A DNA stretch of 64,000 nucleotides, taken from Acholoe squamosa (Eukaryota; Annelida; Polychaeta; Phyllodocida; Polynoidae). Under the pieces are notes generated by a model. That model ran no database searches, was not told where the DNA came from, and saw nothing but the letters and a program-made list of their open reading frames with translations. The stretch covers positions 19,270,324-19,334,323 of the forward strand of contig OX439037.1 in assembly GCA_949317995.1 (NCBI GenBank), in the 5' to 3' direction. Within the stretch, counting starts at the first letter, position 1. Every line of letters begins with the position of its first letter. Of this stretch, positions 33,506 through 45,543 are shown piece after piece. The position numbers and the translations under genes are program-made.

Positions 33506-36500
33506 TATTCCTATTCAGTGATTCCAGGAATTATACTGAGTCTACGGCGTCGCGAGGTTTAGAGACGCTGTTCACTTCACTTAACAATTGAAAATGGACT
33601 ATTTTGGACGCATTGGAAATATATATATAGAATGTAGAATGTAAGGATATAATTTATATATATTTTCATGTATGATCAGCTTATGTAGAGGCATAAAGAA
33701 AGATGTATATTTGTATTGGGTGTCGATGATATTAAGTTTACCTTAACCTGTCAAATCTTTAGCCTTACTTAAACCTCAAAGGAGCAGAATGCTCTTAGTA
33801 GGTGGCACGCGATGCCTATACCTACATGTATTTTTTTCTATAGTGATAAGCTATTTGTATAATGAGAGTGCGGGCACACCATGTCAAATTGATAATGGAT
33901 AACCATAATAATAGGGATGGGAGGAGAGATTTTACCATTTCTCACCTAAATACATGTAGTTTGTATTCTAAGATTGAATCACTGAGAATATATATGGGTG
34001 AAAGAAATGATGCAGTCATTGGAATTTCTGAAAGTTGGCTAGAGGAAGGTATGGAAAATGGCTTAGTTCATATGAATGGATATAACTTTGAAAGATGGGA
34101 TAGAAATTGGGGAAACAAAGCCTGTGGTGGTGTTGCTATGTACATAAGAAACGATCTGTTATACTCAACCACTGCTTATGCGCACCTTAACATAAGTTCG
34201 AATGATATTGAGGTACAATGGATAGAAATAATTAGGATTGGTAAGAAAAATATAGTCATAGCTAATGTGTATAGACCTCCCGATGGAGACAAAGCAAAGT
34301 TTGTGGACTGCATACACTCATTGATTGACAGAGCAAACCTCAGGCGAAAGGATTTGGTTGTCATGGGCGATTTTAATACTGATTTTTTGAACACTAAGTT
34401 AACATCAACAAAATTAATGAAAATATGTCTTAATATCTTAGGCATAAAGCAAATAATTAAAGAACATACGAGAGTTAAAGAAGAAACCAAGACATGTATT
34501 GACTGGGTCATAACCAATACTACAAAGCAATTTGAACCCATGATTAGGAAATGGAACATTAGTGATCACTATATGGTTGGTATATCTTTTATTGATCAGG
34601 CTGTGTCTAAAACAAAAACTGAATTTTATGGTCGTACTTATAGATGTTATAACCCTGAGTTGTTTAAGGAGCGTATAAGAAATGCTAACTGGGAACCATT
34701 CGTTGAAAGTAACTGTGTAAATACAAAATGGTCATACTTGTTGAATATTTTGCTAAAGGAACTAGATGATATGTGCCCGATTAAGAAATATATTGTTAAA
34801 AAAGAGAGAGCCCCATGGATAACGGACTATATACTGGAATTAATTAAAGATAAGGATGTTGCACTTAAGAAAGCAGTGGCGTCAAAAAAAGCTAATGACT
34901 GGAATAGAGCTAAGAATCTAAGAAACATTTGTACCAAGCTAATAAGGAAAGCAAAAGCAGACTATGTTAAATCAAAGCTAGTAGAACATGGCAATGATAG
35001 TAAAAAATTCTGGCGAGAAATTAATGGTTTGATAAAAGGAGATGGTAATAAGCTGAGATGTCATCTTAAGGACTTTGTTTAGGATTGTATGGTACCAGAA
35101 GAGGATATACCAAATTTTGTGAATGATTTCTTTCTTAATATTGGGCCCAATCTTGCAAAGGATATGAATACTCCTTGGTCATACGATGGCATCGATGTAG
35201 ATAGTAATTTAGATATTGTTTTCACTGATGAAAATGAACTGAAGAAACTTATAAAGGATATAGATGTTAATAAATCTTCCTGCATTGACACTGTCTCATC
35301 GAGGGTACTGAAAGATGCCTTAACAGCAATACCTGAGAAGATTGCAGAATTGTTTAACCTGTCTCTTACGTCGGGTGTTATACCGGTAGACTGGAAAATA
35401 GGCACAATTGTACCATTACAAAAGGAAGGAGATAAGACAAATGTTTCCAATCTGAGACCAGTTACATTACTCCCAATTATTGGTAAACTATTAGAAAAAG
35501 TTGTAAATAAAAGACTAATGAATTACTTGGAAACTAATAATATTTTGGATGAAAGACAAAATGGATTTAGATCGGGTCATTCTACGATCGGAACGGTTGC
35601 CTATTTTTCAGATGAAATCTATAAGGGCATTAACAATGGACTTTATACCATTTCAACCTTCGTGGACCTGAAAAAAGCCTTTGACACTGTTAATCATTCT
35701 ATACTTCTGGAAAAACTGAAAAAAATTGGTATTGGTGGTCAACTTATAAATTGGCTTAAAGACTATCTGAGAGATAGGAGACAAAGATCGTTGGTAAATG
35801 GTTTAATGTCTAATGAGGGTGTAGTAACCTGTGGAGTACCCCAAGGCTCCATATTGGGTCCAACATTATTCTTAATATATGTGAATGACTTGGCGAAGGC
35901 TATTAAGAACTTTTCAGTTTTTCTATACGCTGATGATACTGTGGTCTCTATACAAGGAAATAAAATCAACCAAATGACTAATACACTACAGGAGGACCTG
36001 AAAGCCCTAAAAAATTGGTTTAAAAAAATCAATTAACACTAAATGCTAAAAAAAACAAATTATATGATTTTTGGGTTAAGGCCTTGGCTGAAAAAAATCA
36101 AAAATCACACATTACTATTTGATAATACCCCATTAGAGAGGGTACTGAGTTTCAGATATCTTGGAGTGTATTTAGACCCAGTATTAAATTTTAATAAGCA
36201 TGCTGAAGAAATGTGTCGTAAAATGCTACATAAAGTGCTGATGTTGTCCAAGCTTCGACCTTTTTTGGATAATGAATCATTATTAAGAATTTATAAAACG
36301 ATGGTATTACCTTATGCTGACTATGGAGACATATTGTACGATGTGGCTGGTTCGTATATACTTGATAAACTGCAGGTCACTCAGAACAAAGCCCTAAGAA
36401 AGCTATGGGTTTGGGCAACAGGTACCCTACCGACTTAACACATCAGCAGGCAATGATATTTCCATTAGCCCCGCGTAGAGAAATGCATTTATTGAATTTT

Positions 36501-37180
36501 ATATATAAACAACAAGATAATGTCTCCTTATTAAATAATAGAGATATAAGAACTAGGATCCATGATGCAAATGTTTTCCTCACTATCAAGCCAAAATATG
36601 AAACTACTAAAAAAAGTGTACTATATAGAGGTGCAATGGCTTGGAATGCACTTCCAACAGTAATAAGAAATATAACATCTTATGAAGAATTCCAATTAAA
36701 CCAAAAAAGAAATTGGAGAGAATTACTCTTTGCCTAAAATAATAATATAATTTATATCTCCTACTCATCCCATGAGGTTTTTTATAAAGTTTTATTAATG
36801 TCAAGATATCTAGAATATGGTGTTACATATGTTTAGTTTTGAGGAGGGGTGCCCGCCCCACAATCTCATATACTGGCTATGCCTAATGATAGTATCTATC
36901 GAGAGGTTAAGTACACCTGTTGAAAAGGATGGTAGTATCTAAGTGGTTTAATGTATCAAACTATGTAAGTGATTCTTGTCGAGAATATTATGTATTTTAC
37001 TAATATGACAAATTATGATGTATTTTCATTGTTATATTCATATATTACTTGAAATTATGAAGATAGGCTGGTTGCATTGAATATACTCCAAGCTGAACAA
37101 GCTTTTTTCGATTGTAACCAGGTTAATATAAAATAAACGGGCTGGTGCGCTGCATCATTACCCATACTCAAAAAAAAAAA
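33506..37180 (+). mobile_element. LINE (EN-RT) inserted in an inverted-repeat element
   Basis: The insert begins where copy 3 stops matching copy 2 (about 33506) and ends with an A run at 37170-37180, a little after AATAAACGGGCTGG. About 350 bp of 5' sequence without an ORF1 precedes ORF2, so the copy is either 5' truncated or from a one-ORF element. ORF2 is of the same broad class as the 23.5-28 kb LINE but clearly a different family, since the two proteins are only distantly similar. It has few breaks and looks fairly young. Confidence 0.9.
33862..36737 (+). pseudogene. LINE ORF2: endonuclease-reverse transcriptase, lightly damaged
   Basis: The endonuclease is intact in motif terms: ISHLNTCSLYSK, GISESWLEEG, NVYRPPDGD, VVMGDFNTDF, CIDWVITN and ISDHYMVG. 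The frame runs 33862-35082 to an in-frame TAG, and continues in the same frame from 35083. The reverse transcriptase frame (35089-36036) has NLRPVTLLPIIGKLLEKV, FVDLKKAFDTVNH (motif A with Asp), CGVPQGSILGP and FLYADDTVVS. At about 36020-36052 two compensating A-run length changes shift and restore the frame. A further frameshift at about 36405-36438 leads to the C-terminal end (RGAMAWNALPTVIRN) at 36737. That makes one stop and three indel sites in total. The catalytic residues all look present. Confidence 0.9.
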
Positions 37181-37249
37181 ACCCTTTGTCTGCTGATCAT
37201 GCATTATCTGTCCTATGATCGGCCGATAGAAGCTCTGTGGACTATGGGT

Positions 37250-39593
37250 AAAAGTAAACTAATACCTGTTTGGTCTAGATTTCTAGTTCCAGGCCTAGAA
37301 CTAAACTTAGATTAGAAATATAATCTTGCCATATCATACCAAAAGGCTAAATATCTATTTTCTAATATAGGAAATATCTAAATATCTTGCAGAAAGGAGA
37401 AAAATAAGATGCACAATAGTTTTTAGCGTCTATACTACAAACATAGTGGACGATATTTTGGGCCTAGAAGTTTTTTTTAAAGATGGATTTGGCATTTGTT
37501 TCAGAGGTGAAGTTGGTTTTATTTTTGATATTGAAATTGACTTATTTTTGGTTCAGTTTTCTAAAAAGATTTTCCAAAGAGCACTTTGGTTCGCCTTTGG
37601 GCATTTGGCAAGCCGCTAGTGCACAACCTAATAGGGGACTAGGCTATATATCTAGGGCTATACAGAGAAGTACACCAAACTATACCCTTCATAACTGGCT
37701 GAATTTATCTAAAGAGATAAACGAGGCTCTAACTTATGAGAATAGTCAAAAAATATAAGTGAGACAGGGGAGGAAGACTGGTGACGCCCCATATATAGTT
37801 AAGGGCTACTGAACAGGTGCTTCCATCTGGTGTCAGGTTTTAAAAACCTATTTGTAGAGGTGGAATAAAGGTGAACTTAGCTTTCTGTGCATATTTAACA
37901 CAATTGCAACAGCTAAGGTCATATTTATGGTGAGAACTACCTTACACAATTTCACAGAGGATTGTTTCAGTTTCCGCGCATATGTGCACCACATCCATTA
38001 GAGGGGACAGTGAAGAGGAGACATAGACCCTTGTGGGCTAGGGAAGCCCGCATGATCTATGGGGGATATAAATGGAAATATTAGCTTTATATAAGGAGAG
38101 AGGACGCAGTTATATATTTTCAGAGGAACAGGAGATTTATGTTATCTGACTGTTGACGGTGGGTGGTCTTTTGTAGTCTCTGGTCTGACAGGTCCTAAAT
38201 AAGTCTACTATATTAATGGTGACGTAATAGAGAAATGCTGACAAGAGCAAGACACCCTTAAATGCACCCAATAAGCAAACTGTCATTTATGTAGATGAAG
38301 TGGACGATTTTCATATCTATCATGGCTCTTGCTGTAACAAACGTAGGCCGATAAATATCAAACAGGTTTGATCACAGATGGGGTACTTTTGTCATTCTAA
38401 AATCCACCTGGCTATTTTCGCTAGGCCGACGATTATTGGGAAAAGTCGCCTGATAAACGCACTTTTGTCGCCGCGTGGACACAAGGCTAGAGGCGCACCT
38501 GAGTTCAGGTACATCCTATATAATATCGATAGTCCACTTGGCCTCTGTCGGCCGATTGAGCCGTACAAATCCTATAAAAATCTGGCGACAGAGGCCAAGT
38601 GGACTATGAGTGTTAGACACAATACGAGTATTATTGGGGGGGGGAGCTTTGGCTACTATTCTATAGAGTAAAATCCTTACGTATTCTAACATGCTTTACA
38701 GGGCATTTTAGGCATTTCAGGCGAGTTAGACTACGAAATTGTCTATATATTATAGCTATCTTTTTGAAATACCCTCCAGGACTCTCAAAACTTACATGTT
38801 AACATACACATTAGCTATTGATGGGCATTAACTATTTCAGCCAAAACTCAATAATGCTAGTCCACATTGTTGAGAAATACCCTACAGGTGTAGTAGCAAA
38901 AGCTTCACATTGAAAAAAGGATTGAGCACTGGCAGTATGAATTTCTGCCAGCAAAACAGTATACATATCACTTGGAGGTGGAGATGTGGTGTTAATTGGT
39001 GTTAACAATTTTAAATGGCAGCCATGAAGGGAGCTGCCGTGACCTTCTGCAGTTCTCATAACTAAGGAAGGAACTGCTCAGTATTTACCTGCAGATATTT
39101 TTGTCCTGAGTATGTATACTGCTTAACGCTCACTGGTTTTTGGTTTTGGTTAAGGTGAATGTTGTCAACTTCAAAGAGTACAATTACTAAGGTGAGTGAA
39201 ATTATCATTTTGTAAATTTAATTTTCTGCTGCCCAATGGACTAAGTCACTCCTTAAGATATGTGTTTAGTATTATTTGCATTCACCAACGAGACTGTTGG
39301 TTAATTACAATGTCATAAGCTCTGATTATATCATAAGGCAGGCGGTATAATCATAATGTGGAACACTGTCACATGCAATTGCATCAAACGTTCAGAACAG
39401 CCCTTTTTTTATAGATGTGGGGCAAAAATTAAAGTATGGTTATAAAAGCCGGTTGGTCTTGAACCGATCACCGATGCACCTTTTGTGTCTTTGTTTTATT
39501 CTATAAGCAATATCTATTATTCATTTCTTACCAAATTGAAATATTCAGAGGGTGAAATTGTTTAAATGAGTATGTAGGTGTTATCAGATAATA
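37250..39593. other. Gene-free stretch with a small hairpin element
   Basis: Apart from the hairpin at 38529-38607, nothing coding or structured was recognised. Segments at 32.57-32.70 and 38.35-38.50 kb share GTCCACAC/CGTGGAC and AAAAGT words and may be decayed relatives. Confidence 0.4.
38529..38607. mobile_element. 79-bp hairpin, ATAGTCCACTTGGCC ends
   Basis: A perfect 22-bp inverted pair with arms reading ATAGTCCACTTGGCCTCTGT then CG, around a loop of about 33 bases. ATAGTCCAC and GTCGGCCGA are also found in the ACCCATAGTCCACAG MITEs, suggesting a related terminal sequence. Confidence 0.8.
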
Positions 39594-39899
39594 CAGAGGT
39601 GTAGGAAGCAGATCTTCATTGGGGGGGGGGGCAGCAAGGGCTCCATCATGACCACCTATACATATGTAAATAGAATTTGTATAGAAAAGTAATTTTGGAT
39701 CTGTCTTTGGGGTCAGGCCCCCATTTTCTCTATCCAATCACTATATTGATCTAATTTGAGATGCAAAGTTGTAGCTTCTTTTCCATATTGTTGTAAGTTC
39801 CTGGCAAATTTTTGGGGGGCCAAGCATACTCAGGCTCCGCCTCCTTTATGATTGGGGGGGGGGCAGGCCCCCCTGACTCCTCCTTTTCCTACGCCCCTG
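39594..39899. mobile_element. CAGGGGCGTAGGAA-end MITE, copy 1
   Basis: The left end is CAGAGGTGTAGGAAGCAG and the right end is the complement of TTTTCCTACGCCCCTG. TA lies on both sides. The interior shares TTTGTATAGAAAAGTAATTT, a GGTCAGGCCCC block and poly-G runs with the copy at 49195-49529. Confidence 0.8.
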
Positions 39900-40054
39900 T
39901 AGGGCCTAATACTTGCATGGTATAAATCGGAAAACAAGTGCAATGAAGGAATCAATTGATATTAGGATGGATTTAAGCCACAGTTTGCAGTGCTTTATTT
40001 CACCACATAAATATTGCCGAATATTCAAGACATATCCTTATATGGTGACTGAGA

Positions 40055-40262
40055 AATTCGCCCACAGGCATTGCCTCTGTATCTGGAAAAAATTATTTCT
40101 GTACCCACAAGAATGTCTCTGTATCTGAAAAACGTGTGTCTGTGACTGCAAGAATTGTTTCTTTGCCCACAAGAACTGTTTCTGTACGAAGATGTTTCTG
40201 TACCTCCAAGAGTAATTTTTGTGATTATTTTTTTTTGCATATCCTATCCAGGGGTCCATATT
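40055..40262. repeat. Partial relative of the 43.1-kb foldback element
   Basis: Repeated TNTCTGTACCCACAAGAA-like units and a right end TATCCTATCCAGGGGTCCAT resemble the element at 43101-43656. The left boundary is unclear. Confidence 0.5.
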
Positions 40263-40807
40263 ACCTCTCCAATATATCAGTTAACCATCAATTCCATAAT
40301 TTCTTCATGCTGCAGGGGTGTAAACAATGGAGGGGAATACATTAATTCAATTCATCTCGCTTGCCTCAAGTAATATGAAGATTTTACTGAATAGGAATAT
40401 CCCCAACAAAAGGAAGGTCAATCACAGACGATATCTCACGGTAAGGACCCATTGGAACAGACTAATACATAAGAATTAGATGGCATTGAAACATTAAGTT
40501 CTGGAGTCTGTATTGCCATACTTTTATTAGAGTAAGAATTGGGTGAGCCCTCTGTGTGTTTGAGAGTTTTCAATATTATGATTAAAAAATGTTACATGCA
40601 CATGTTATCAGTCTTTGTTGCATTGGGTTCAAATGGATTCACTCATAAACTATATGTGAATGTTGCTTCTATTCAATTATGAATATAAACGAATTTTAAG
40701 AAAAACAATGATCATAGAGTAAAAGGGTCACTCCCTTCGGACCGATAATCCATTATTCCACTGTATATCTATAAAGCTAAATCTATTATGTATTGTGTAA
40801 CTTGCAG

Positions 40808-41845
40808 AAACAGCTTACAATGCTTTCATGTACTAATGGTGATGGCAAGAAGCAATTGACCCAGAGGGGACACCATAGTAGAAACCAGCAAAATACCAGT
40901 CATAAGGGAAAAACTGGTGGCAAACAATCTAAGGTGACTGAGAGTTTACAACATACCCAGGCCTACTATTCACCAGTACAGTTGCCAATGTCTAGGCCCT
41001 ACTTGAGTCATAACCCAGTAGCATCAGATTTTGCCCAGTACCCCCAAGTGGGGCCTAGCCCACAATCCTACTATCAGCAACACAGCCTACAAGAAATCCA
41101 TCAGCATCAAGGACTAGATAACTACTCCAGTTGTATTTATCAGAGCTATCCTTTACAGTTGGGCGGCCAAAGTGTGGAACATGGACAGGAATTTGCCACC
41201 AACGCAGTCACTTATGGAGCAACTCAATTTTGCCATCCTGTGGCACAAGAAGAGAATGGTAATGGCCACATTGCAATGGGAGAGACAGGCAGTGAGTTTA
41301 GCCCCTCCTGCAATACACACTATTCATACCAACAGATATACAGTAATTCTGAGGTGAATTTGATGTATACTCCAGTTGAGCCTTCTTCTCCTGTTACTAA
41401 CACTTCAGTGCAATTGAACAATAACATTATATCAGCAACCCATAATGGGGCAGATTATGGAAATGGCCATCATTTTGATACTGCACTGCCTCATGAAGGA
41501 GATAGAGTCGTATTCCAGTCTGATACAGAGAGAAATGAGCAGCTCCCGATGAGTAGCTCTGATATACTGAATGAAAGCAACAATCACCAGGTACTTCTTT
41601 CTGGACAGCAACAGGACACCTCACAGATTCCTCTTTCTAATCTGTGCAATGAAATAGGCAATTCTGAAGACGTGCTTTCTTCCATTTTGAACTCTGACCA
41701 AAAGGAGCAAACCAAGGCACTAGTTCCACTGCCGGAAGCCATTGCTCCCACAGACACACTTTGCACTGAAGAAGGTGGCATGGATCTGAGTGGTTTATTG
41801 GAATATTTCAGAAATGAACAGATGGACCTTTCTGATATCATTTAA
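40808..41845 (+). CDS. Last exon of an unrecognised Q/N/S-rich protein
   Basis: A splice acceptor (TTGTGTAACTTGCAG) ends at 40807. The frame AAA CAG CTT ACA ATG then stays open for 345 codons to TAA at 41843-41845, and an ATTAAA polyadenylation-type signal lies at 41930-41935. The first 40 residues are basic (GKKQLTQRGHHSRNQQ). The middle is rich in Gln, Ser, Tyr, Pro and Asn without a fold I recognise. The C-terminus is acidic and hydrophobic (GGMDLSGLLEYFRNEQMDLS, then DII), as in many transactivation domains. My inference is a transcription regulator whose DNA-binding exons lie upstream; an ATG at 40820 or 40826 could instead start it. No family is claimed. Confidence 0.7.
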   Translation, partial: KQLTMLSCTNGDGKKQLTQRGHHSRNQQNTSHKGKTGGKQSKVTESLQHTQAYYSPVQLPMSRPYLSHNPVASDFAQYPQVGPSPQSYYQQHSLQEIHQHQGLDNYSSCIYQSYPLQLGGQSVEHGQEFATNAVTYGATQFCHPVAQEENGNGHIAMGETGSEFSPSCNTHYSYQQIYSNSEVNLMYTPVEPSSPVTNTSVQLNNNIISATHNGADYGNGHHFDTALPHEGDRVVFQSDTERNEQLPMSSSDILNESNNHQVLLSGQQQDTSQIPLSNLCNEIGNSEDVLSSILNSDQKEQTKALVPLPEAIAPTDTLCTEEGGMDLSGLLEYFRNEQMDLSDII

Positions 41846-43100
41846 TGTAATCAAACTTGGTGATTATTGCAGACATTGTAACTCTTTGAAGTCATACACT
41901 ATTGTTTTTCATGTATCATATTAAAATGAAAAGCTTATGCAGTATTTTGATCTGTCATTTTGTGCATATGTAACCTGCCCAGCGACTTTTGTTCTTAGCT
42001 ATGCCTGCCTCCAACCTTAGAAAATGGGGATGAAAGTTTCGCTTTATAAATCAGCAAATAACAAACCCATTCTCAAGGATTTAAATTCCAATATCTCAGC
42101 AACCGCTCACCCGATCAACTTTATCTTAGGTGTATTTTTGAAGGGCATGAAACAGACTTTCTTACACTTAATGCGTTACAACAACAATAGATTTCTAGCA
42201 TCAAAACACCCCTGCTTGACCCCCCCCTCATAAGCAATTCAATAAGTTAGACTCATTTTCATAGGGGGAAAATTAAATTGCCCTATTTTCAGAGATAGTG
42301 AAAAGTCTCATACTGGAGCAAATAATACCCTGATTCCCATAATAAAGGCTGTTTTAGGGATCCAAGTCTACTTTCAGAATGAACTGCAATCCCCAAATTA
42401 ATATTTTGACCCGCAAGACCAAAAATCGCTGGGATGGTCACATATTTCTTTTGGATCGTGAATTGAAATGCCAATGCCAAGTTCTTACCCATGCAGTCAG
42501 TGGTCAGTCGGGAGAAGTTTTGAGAAGATCAGGGATAAGAGATAAGATAAGGGTCCAATTGAGGCCTCCTACTTCTGACCCCTGGTTTACAAATCTCTCT
42601 ATTTTTCATAAGGGAGTTATTTCTTTTACTCAATTGGCTGTATTTTTTCTACATGTCCTAAGGTTTAAAAATTCCTGATTTATTTTTGATTTTTCTGTTT
42701 ATTTTCAACCTAATCTTTCAATGATTTTGTGATTTTGAGAAATTCCTCTCTTATTTTCTATGACCCATATGTTTAGAGCCCCACTGCCCATGCCCACATC
42801 ACCCTCCCTGCTGGGGAGGTTTCAGAAATGACTGACGACTGACTGCATGGTCACACAGTATTTAATAGTGCTAATATTTCTTTTGAAGCCAATTAACACT
42901 CAGTAAATCCACACAAATTAACAGTTACTATAAGTATGATTTTGTTAATTGGTACCTCATGCTGCTGACATGTGTGACTTTCAAAAACGAACAATATGCC
43001 AATGCAGACAACGGGGGTGGGAAACATTTCTGATTCCTAGAGTGTAGGTCAAGTAGCTCTTGTCGTCTTTCCATTTTAGTCACAATGTTCATATGGGTTT
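41846..43100. other. 3' untranslated region and gene-free stretch
   Basis: The first 100 bp is probably the 3' UTR of the preceding exon. No gene or structured repeat was seen in the rest. Confidence 0.45.
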
Positions 43101-43656
43101 CTACGGAGCCCCTAAAAGGACATACCACAAATAATTTTTCCCCTGAAAAAATATTCTTGCGGATACTGACAAATTCTTGCGGATACTGAAGAATTCTTGG
43201 GGATACTGAAGAATTCTTGCGGGTACTAAACAATTCTGGCTGGCACAAGAAAGATTTTATTGGAGGAAAAAAAGACTTTTTTGTAGGTGAATGCATAATT
43301 CTAGCACCCACAAAGATAATTCTAGCACCCACAAGAATTCTTTGTGCACCCACAAGAATTCTTTGTGTACCTGCAAAAATGTTCCTGTACCCACAGGAAT
43401 CTCCCTGTACCCGCAGGAATCTTCCAGTACCCGCAGGAATTTTCCAGTACCCGCAGGAATATTTTTTTCATAAAAAATCTTTTTGGTATTGTTCAGTATC
43501 CACAAGAATTGTTCAGTATCCGCAAGAATATTTTTTTCTAGTGAAAAATTATTGTTGGTGTGCATTGTTCAGTATCTGCAAGAATTGTTCAGTATCCGCA
43601 AGAATATTTTTTCTAGTGAAAAATTATCTTTGGTGTGTCCTATTAGGGGCTCCATA
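43101..43656. mobile_element. Foldback element with internal 20-bp tandem repeats
   Basis: The left end CTACGGAGCCCCTAAAAGGA is inverted at the right end (TATTAGGGGCTCCATAG), and inverted similarity continues through AATAATTTTTC and AATATTCTTGCGGATACTGA. The middle consists of 20-21-bp units such as CTTCCAGTACCCGCAGGAAT, exact-period at 43381-43460, with an inverted set (TTCTTGCGGATACTGAAGAA) on the left. The open frames on both strands come from the repeats. Confidence 0.8.
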
Positions 43657-43820
43657 GGTTTCCCTAGTCGTACATCACTAATCCAAATGAAAAACTCGCA
43701 ACTGGCTATTATCGTATACCATTTTATTATTCCACGAGCGCTCATACATTCTAGAAGAGTGTTCATGCTCCACTGAACACCAGCTATGTCAAATATACAT
43801 AGGTTACAACATCAAAGAGT

Positions 43821-43978
43821 CCGACCTAATGGTCCACTGCACAATATAATGCTTTTAAGAGTCTAAGAGACCGACCTCATGGTTCAGTGCACAAAATAAT
43901 AACTTGTAAGTGAATGCAACCGGCCGTCATGGGTGCCCGAGCACCGCTGACGCCGTCATGGGTGTCTGGGCACCAAAA
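43821..43978. repeat. Two short tandem duplications
   Basis: CCGACCT...ATGGT...CTGCACA units at 43821 and 43871 have a 50-bp period. GCCGTCATGGGTG units at 43923 and 43952 have a 29-bp period. Confidence 0.75.
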
Positions 43979-44716
43979 GACTGAACAATAGGTTACATAA
44001 GTAATGACGCCATACCCTTCCGGTCGCTCTAGCGTCGCTCCTGAGCAACCCAGGTCAAATATGAAAGCATTTATGAAAAGATGGTCAAAATGAGCCCAAG
44101 ATCAAGGCGGAACTCCCATTATTAAGGAATTTACGCTACCTAGAATGTTTCAACCTCCTAATGTGCTACAGACAAACCAGCGCAAGTTACGTGCCCAGAA
44201 AGTGGGCGGTGGTAACTTGACATATTCAAGTCCGCGCATGTGCAATATGAAGGCTGTAGCTGCGTAAACGATCGAGATATGAGGGTCTGAACATGCCAAA
44301 TCGACCAAGACAATGGGGGACATGGAGGCGTCCATGGGGGTCCGTTGTGCACCCAGTGACACATGAAAGACTCCCCTCAAACAATTGCAGAGTTAGGCAG
44401 ATGCCACTGGCTCCAGTCAGTCTGAGGGGCCAAGCCAGGGAATGGTACTTATACCACTGGCTGCTCCCCCTAGAAGGCAGAACCACCCTTGAGGTAACAT
44501 CTCCAGTCAACTCTCCTGCTACCTGCTATAGCTCTGCACTATGCTGGGTTAGACTATGCCAGACAGGCATAGGACTAGACCACTGGTGGCCAGAGGCTAT
44601 GTTCTACAAGACACCTACCAGAGGGTAAAGTTACACATTTCTATATTATCCCTCTAAGCAGCAGGCCAGGAGCTAGGTGTCGGAACCAACCTAGGACCAT
44701 ACTGGACAGTGTATTA

Positions 44717-44794
<78 letters not shown>
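44717..44794. repeat. (ATT)n microsatellite
   Basis: About 26 pure ATT units. Confidence 0.95.
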
Positions 44795-44796
<2 letters not shown>

Positions 44797-45433
44797 TCAT
44801 AGGTGGAGTGGAACAGAACATTATACCTTACAAACAATTGTATATTTACTGTGTGTGGAAATTACCTGCATATTAATATCTGTGTGATTGATATTCCTAC
44901 ACGTCTGACTAAAACTGAATAAACCAGTGATAATTGGAAGTAACACTAAATAAGAGCTTGATATTCTTACTCACTATATACCACTAGTCATATGATACTT
45001 CTCATATGACAACTTGATCATGCACAATAACTAGTATGACACTATAATTATTATAGCCCTCGTAATTCTGACCTTATTTGAGCATACAAGCCTGGCATTT
45101 CTCAGAGACTATGGATGGACTGGCCCAAAATCTACAGAAAATATCCATGGATCCATAGTGTTTGAGAAATTATTCCAGAGTCAGTCAGTCAATTAGACAT
45201 ACATTGTATTGATATACATGTAATTATCATGGCAACAAAAGTGAAGCTTGAGATGCTTTACACAATATCCGACCCTTACAGGGTTAGCACTACATTGCTA
45301 GTGGCAGCTGGTCTAAAAAAAGTGACATTAATAAGGTGTGTAAAATCAACGACTGCATCATCAATTTTCATTAGCGTAATTAGCGAAGCGAAATAAACCA
45401 CACACATTGTATGTGTGTGATAACACTTTCATT

Positions 45434-45543
45434 AGAGAAGTTAAGATAAGGACGTGTAAGGCAACGTGTACGTCTAGAATGGTAGCAAATGGTCGGCTAG
45501 ACGTTGCCGTACACGTTAGAAGTAGGCAAATCTTAACCTCTCT
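45434..45543. mobile_element. 110-bp MITE, AGAGARGTTAAGAT ends
   Basis: AGAGAAGTTAAGAT (45434) is inverted as ATCTTAACCTCTCT (45530-45543). Inside, ACGTGTACG and CTAGACGTTGCCGTACACGT words form further inverted matches. Confidence 0.75.

Larger units (their letters stand above)
33292..37249. mobile_element. MITE copy 3, split by a LINE insertion
   Basis: The left end ACCCATAGTCCACAGAGG starts 5 bp after copy 2. The sequence follows copy 2 to about 33505 and resumes after the LINE's poly-A at about 37181, ending GCTCTGTGGACTATGGGT at 37249. It dates before the LINE insertion. Confidence 0.8.

Noticed and set aside
37483-37758. 91-codon frame with a hydrophobic start
   Set aside because: No domain, poor codon quality and no splice signals; it lies in AT-rich sequence after a MITE.
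39451-39470. B-box-like GGTTCAAGACC on the minus strand
   Set aside because: No A box at the right distance and no cloverleaf arms.
43217-43657. Overlapping frames of 60-146 codons with repeated PQE/VPAGIF text
   Set aside because: They are translations of the 20-bp tandem repeat of a foldback element.
44293-44628. 111-codon frame MPNRPRQWGTW...
   Set aside because: No domain and no splice or promoter support; it could be chance in a GC-richer patch.
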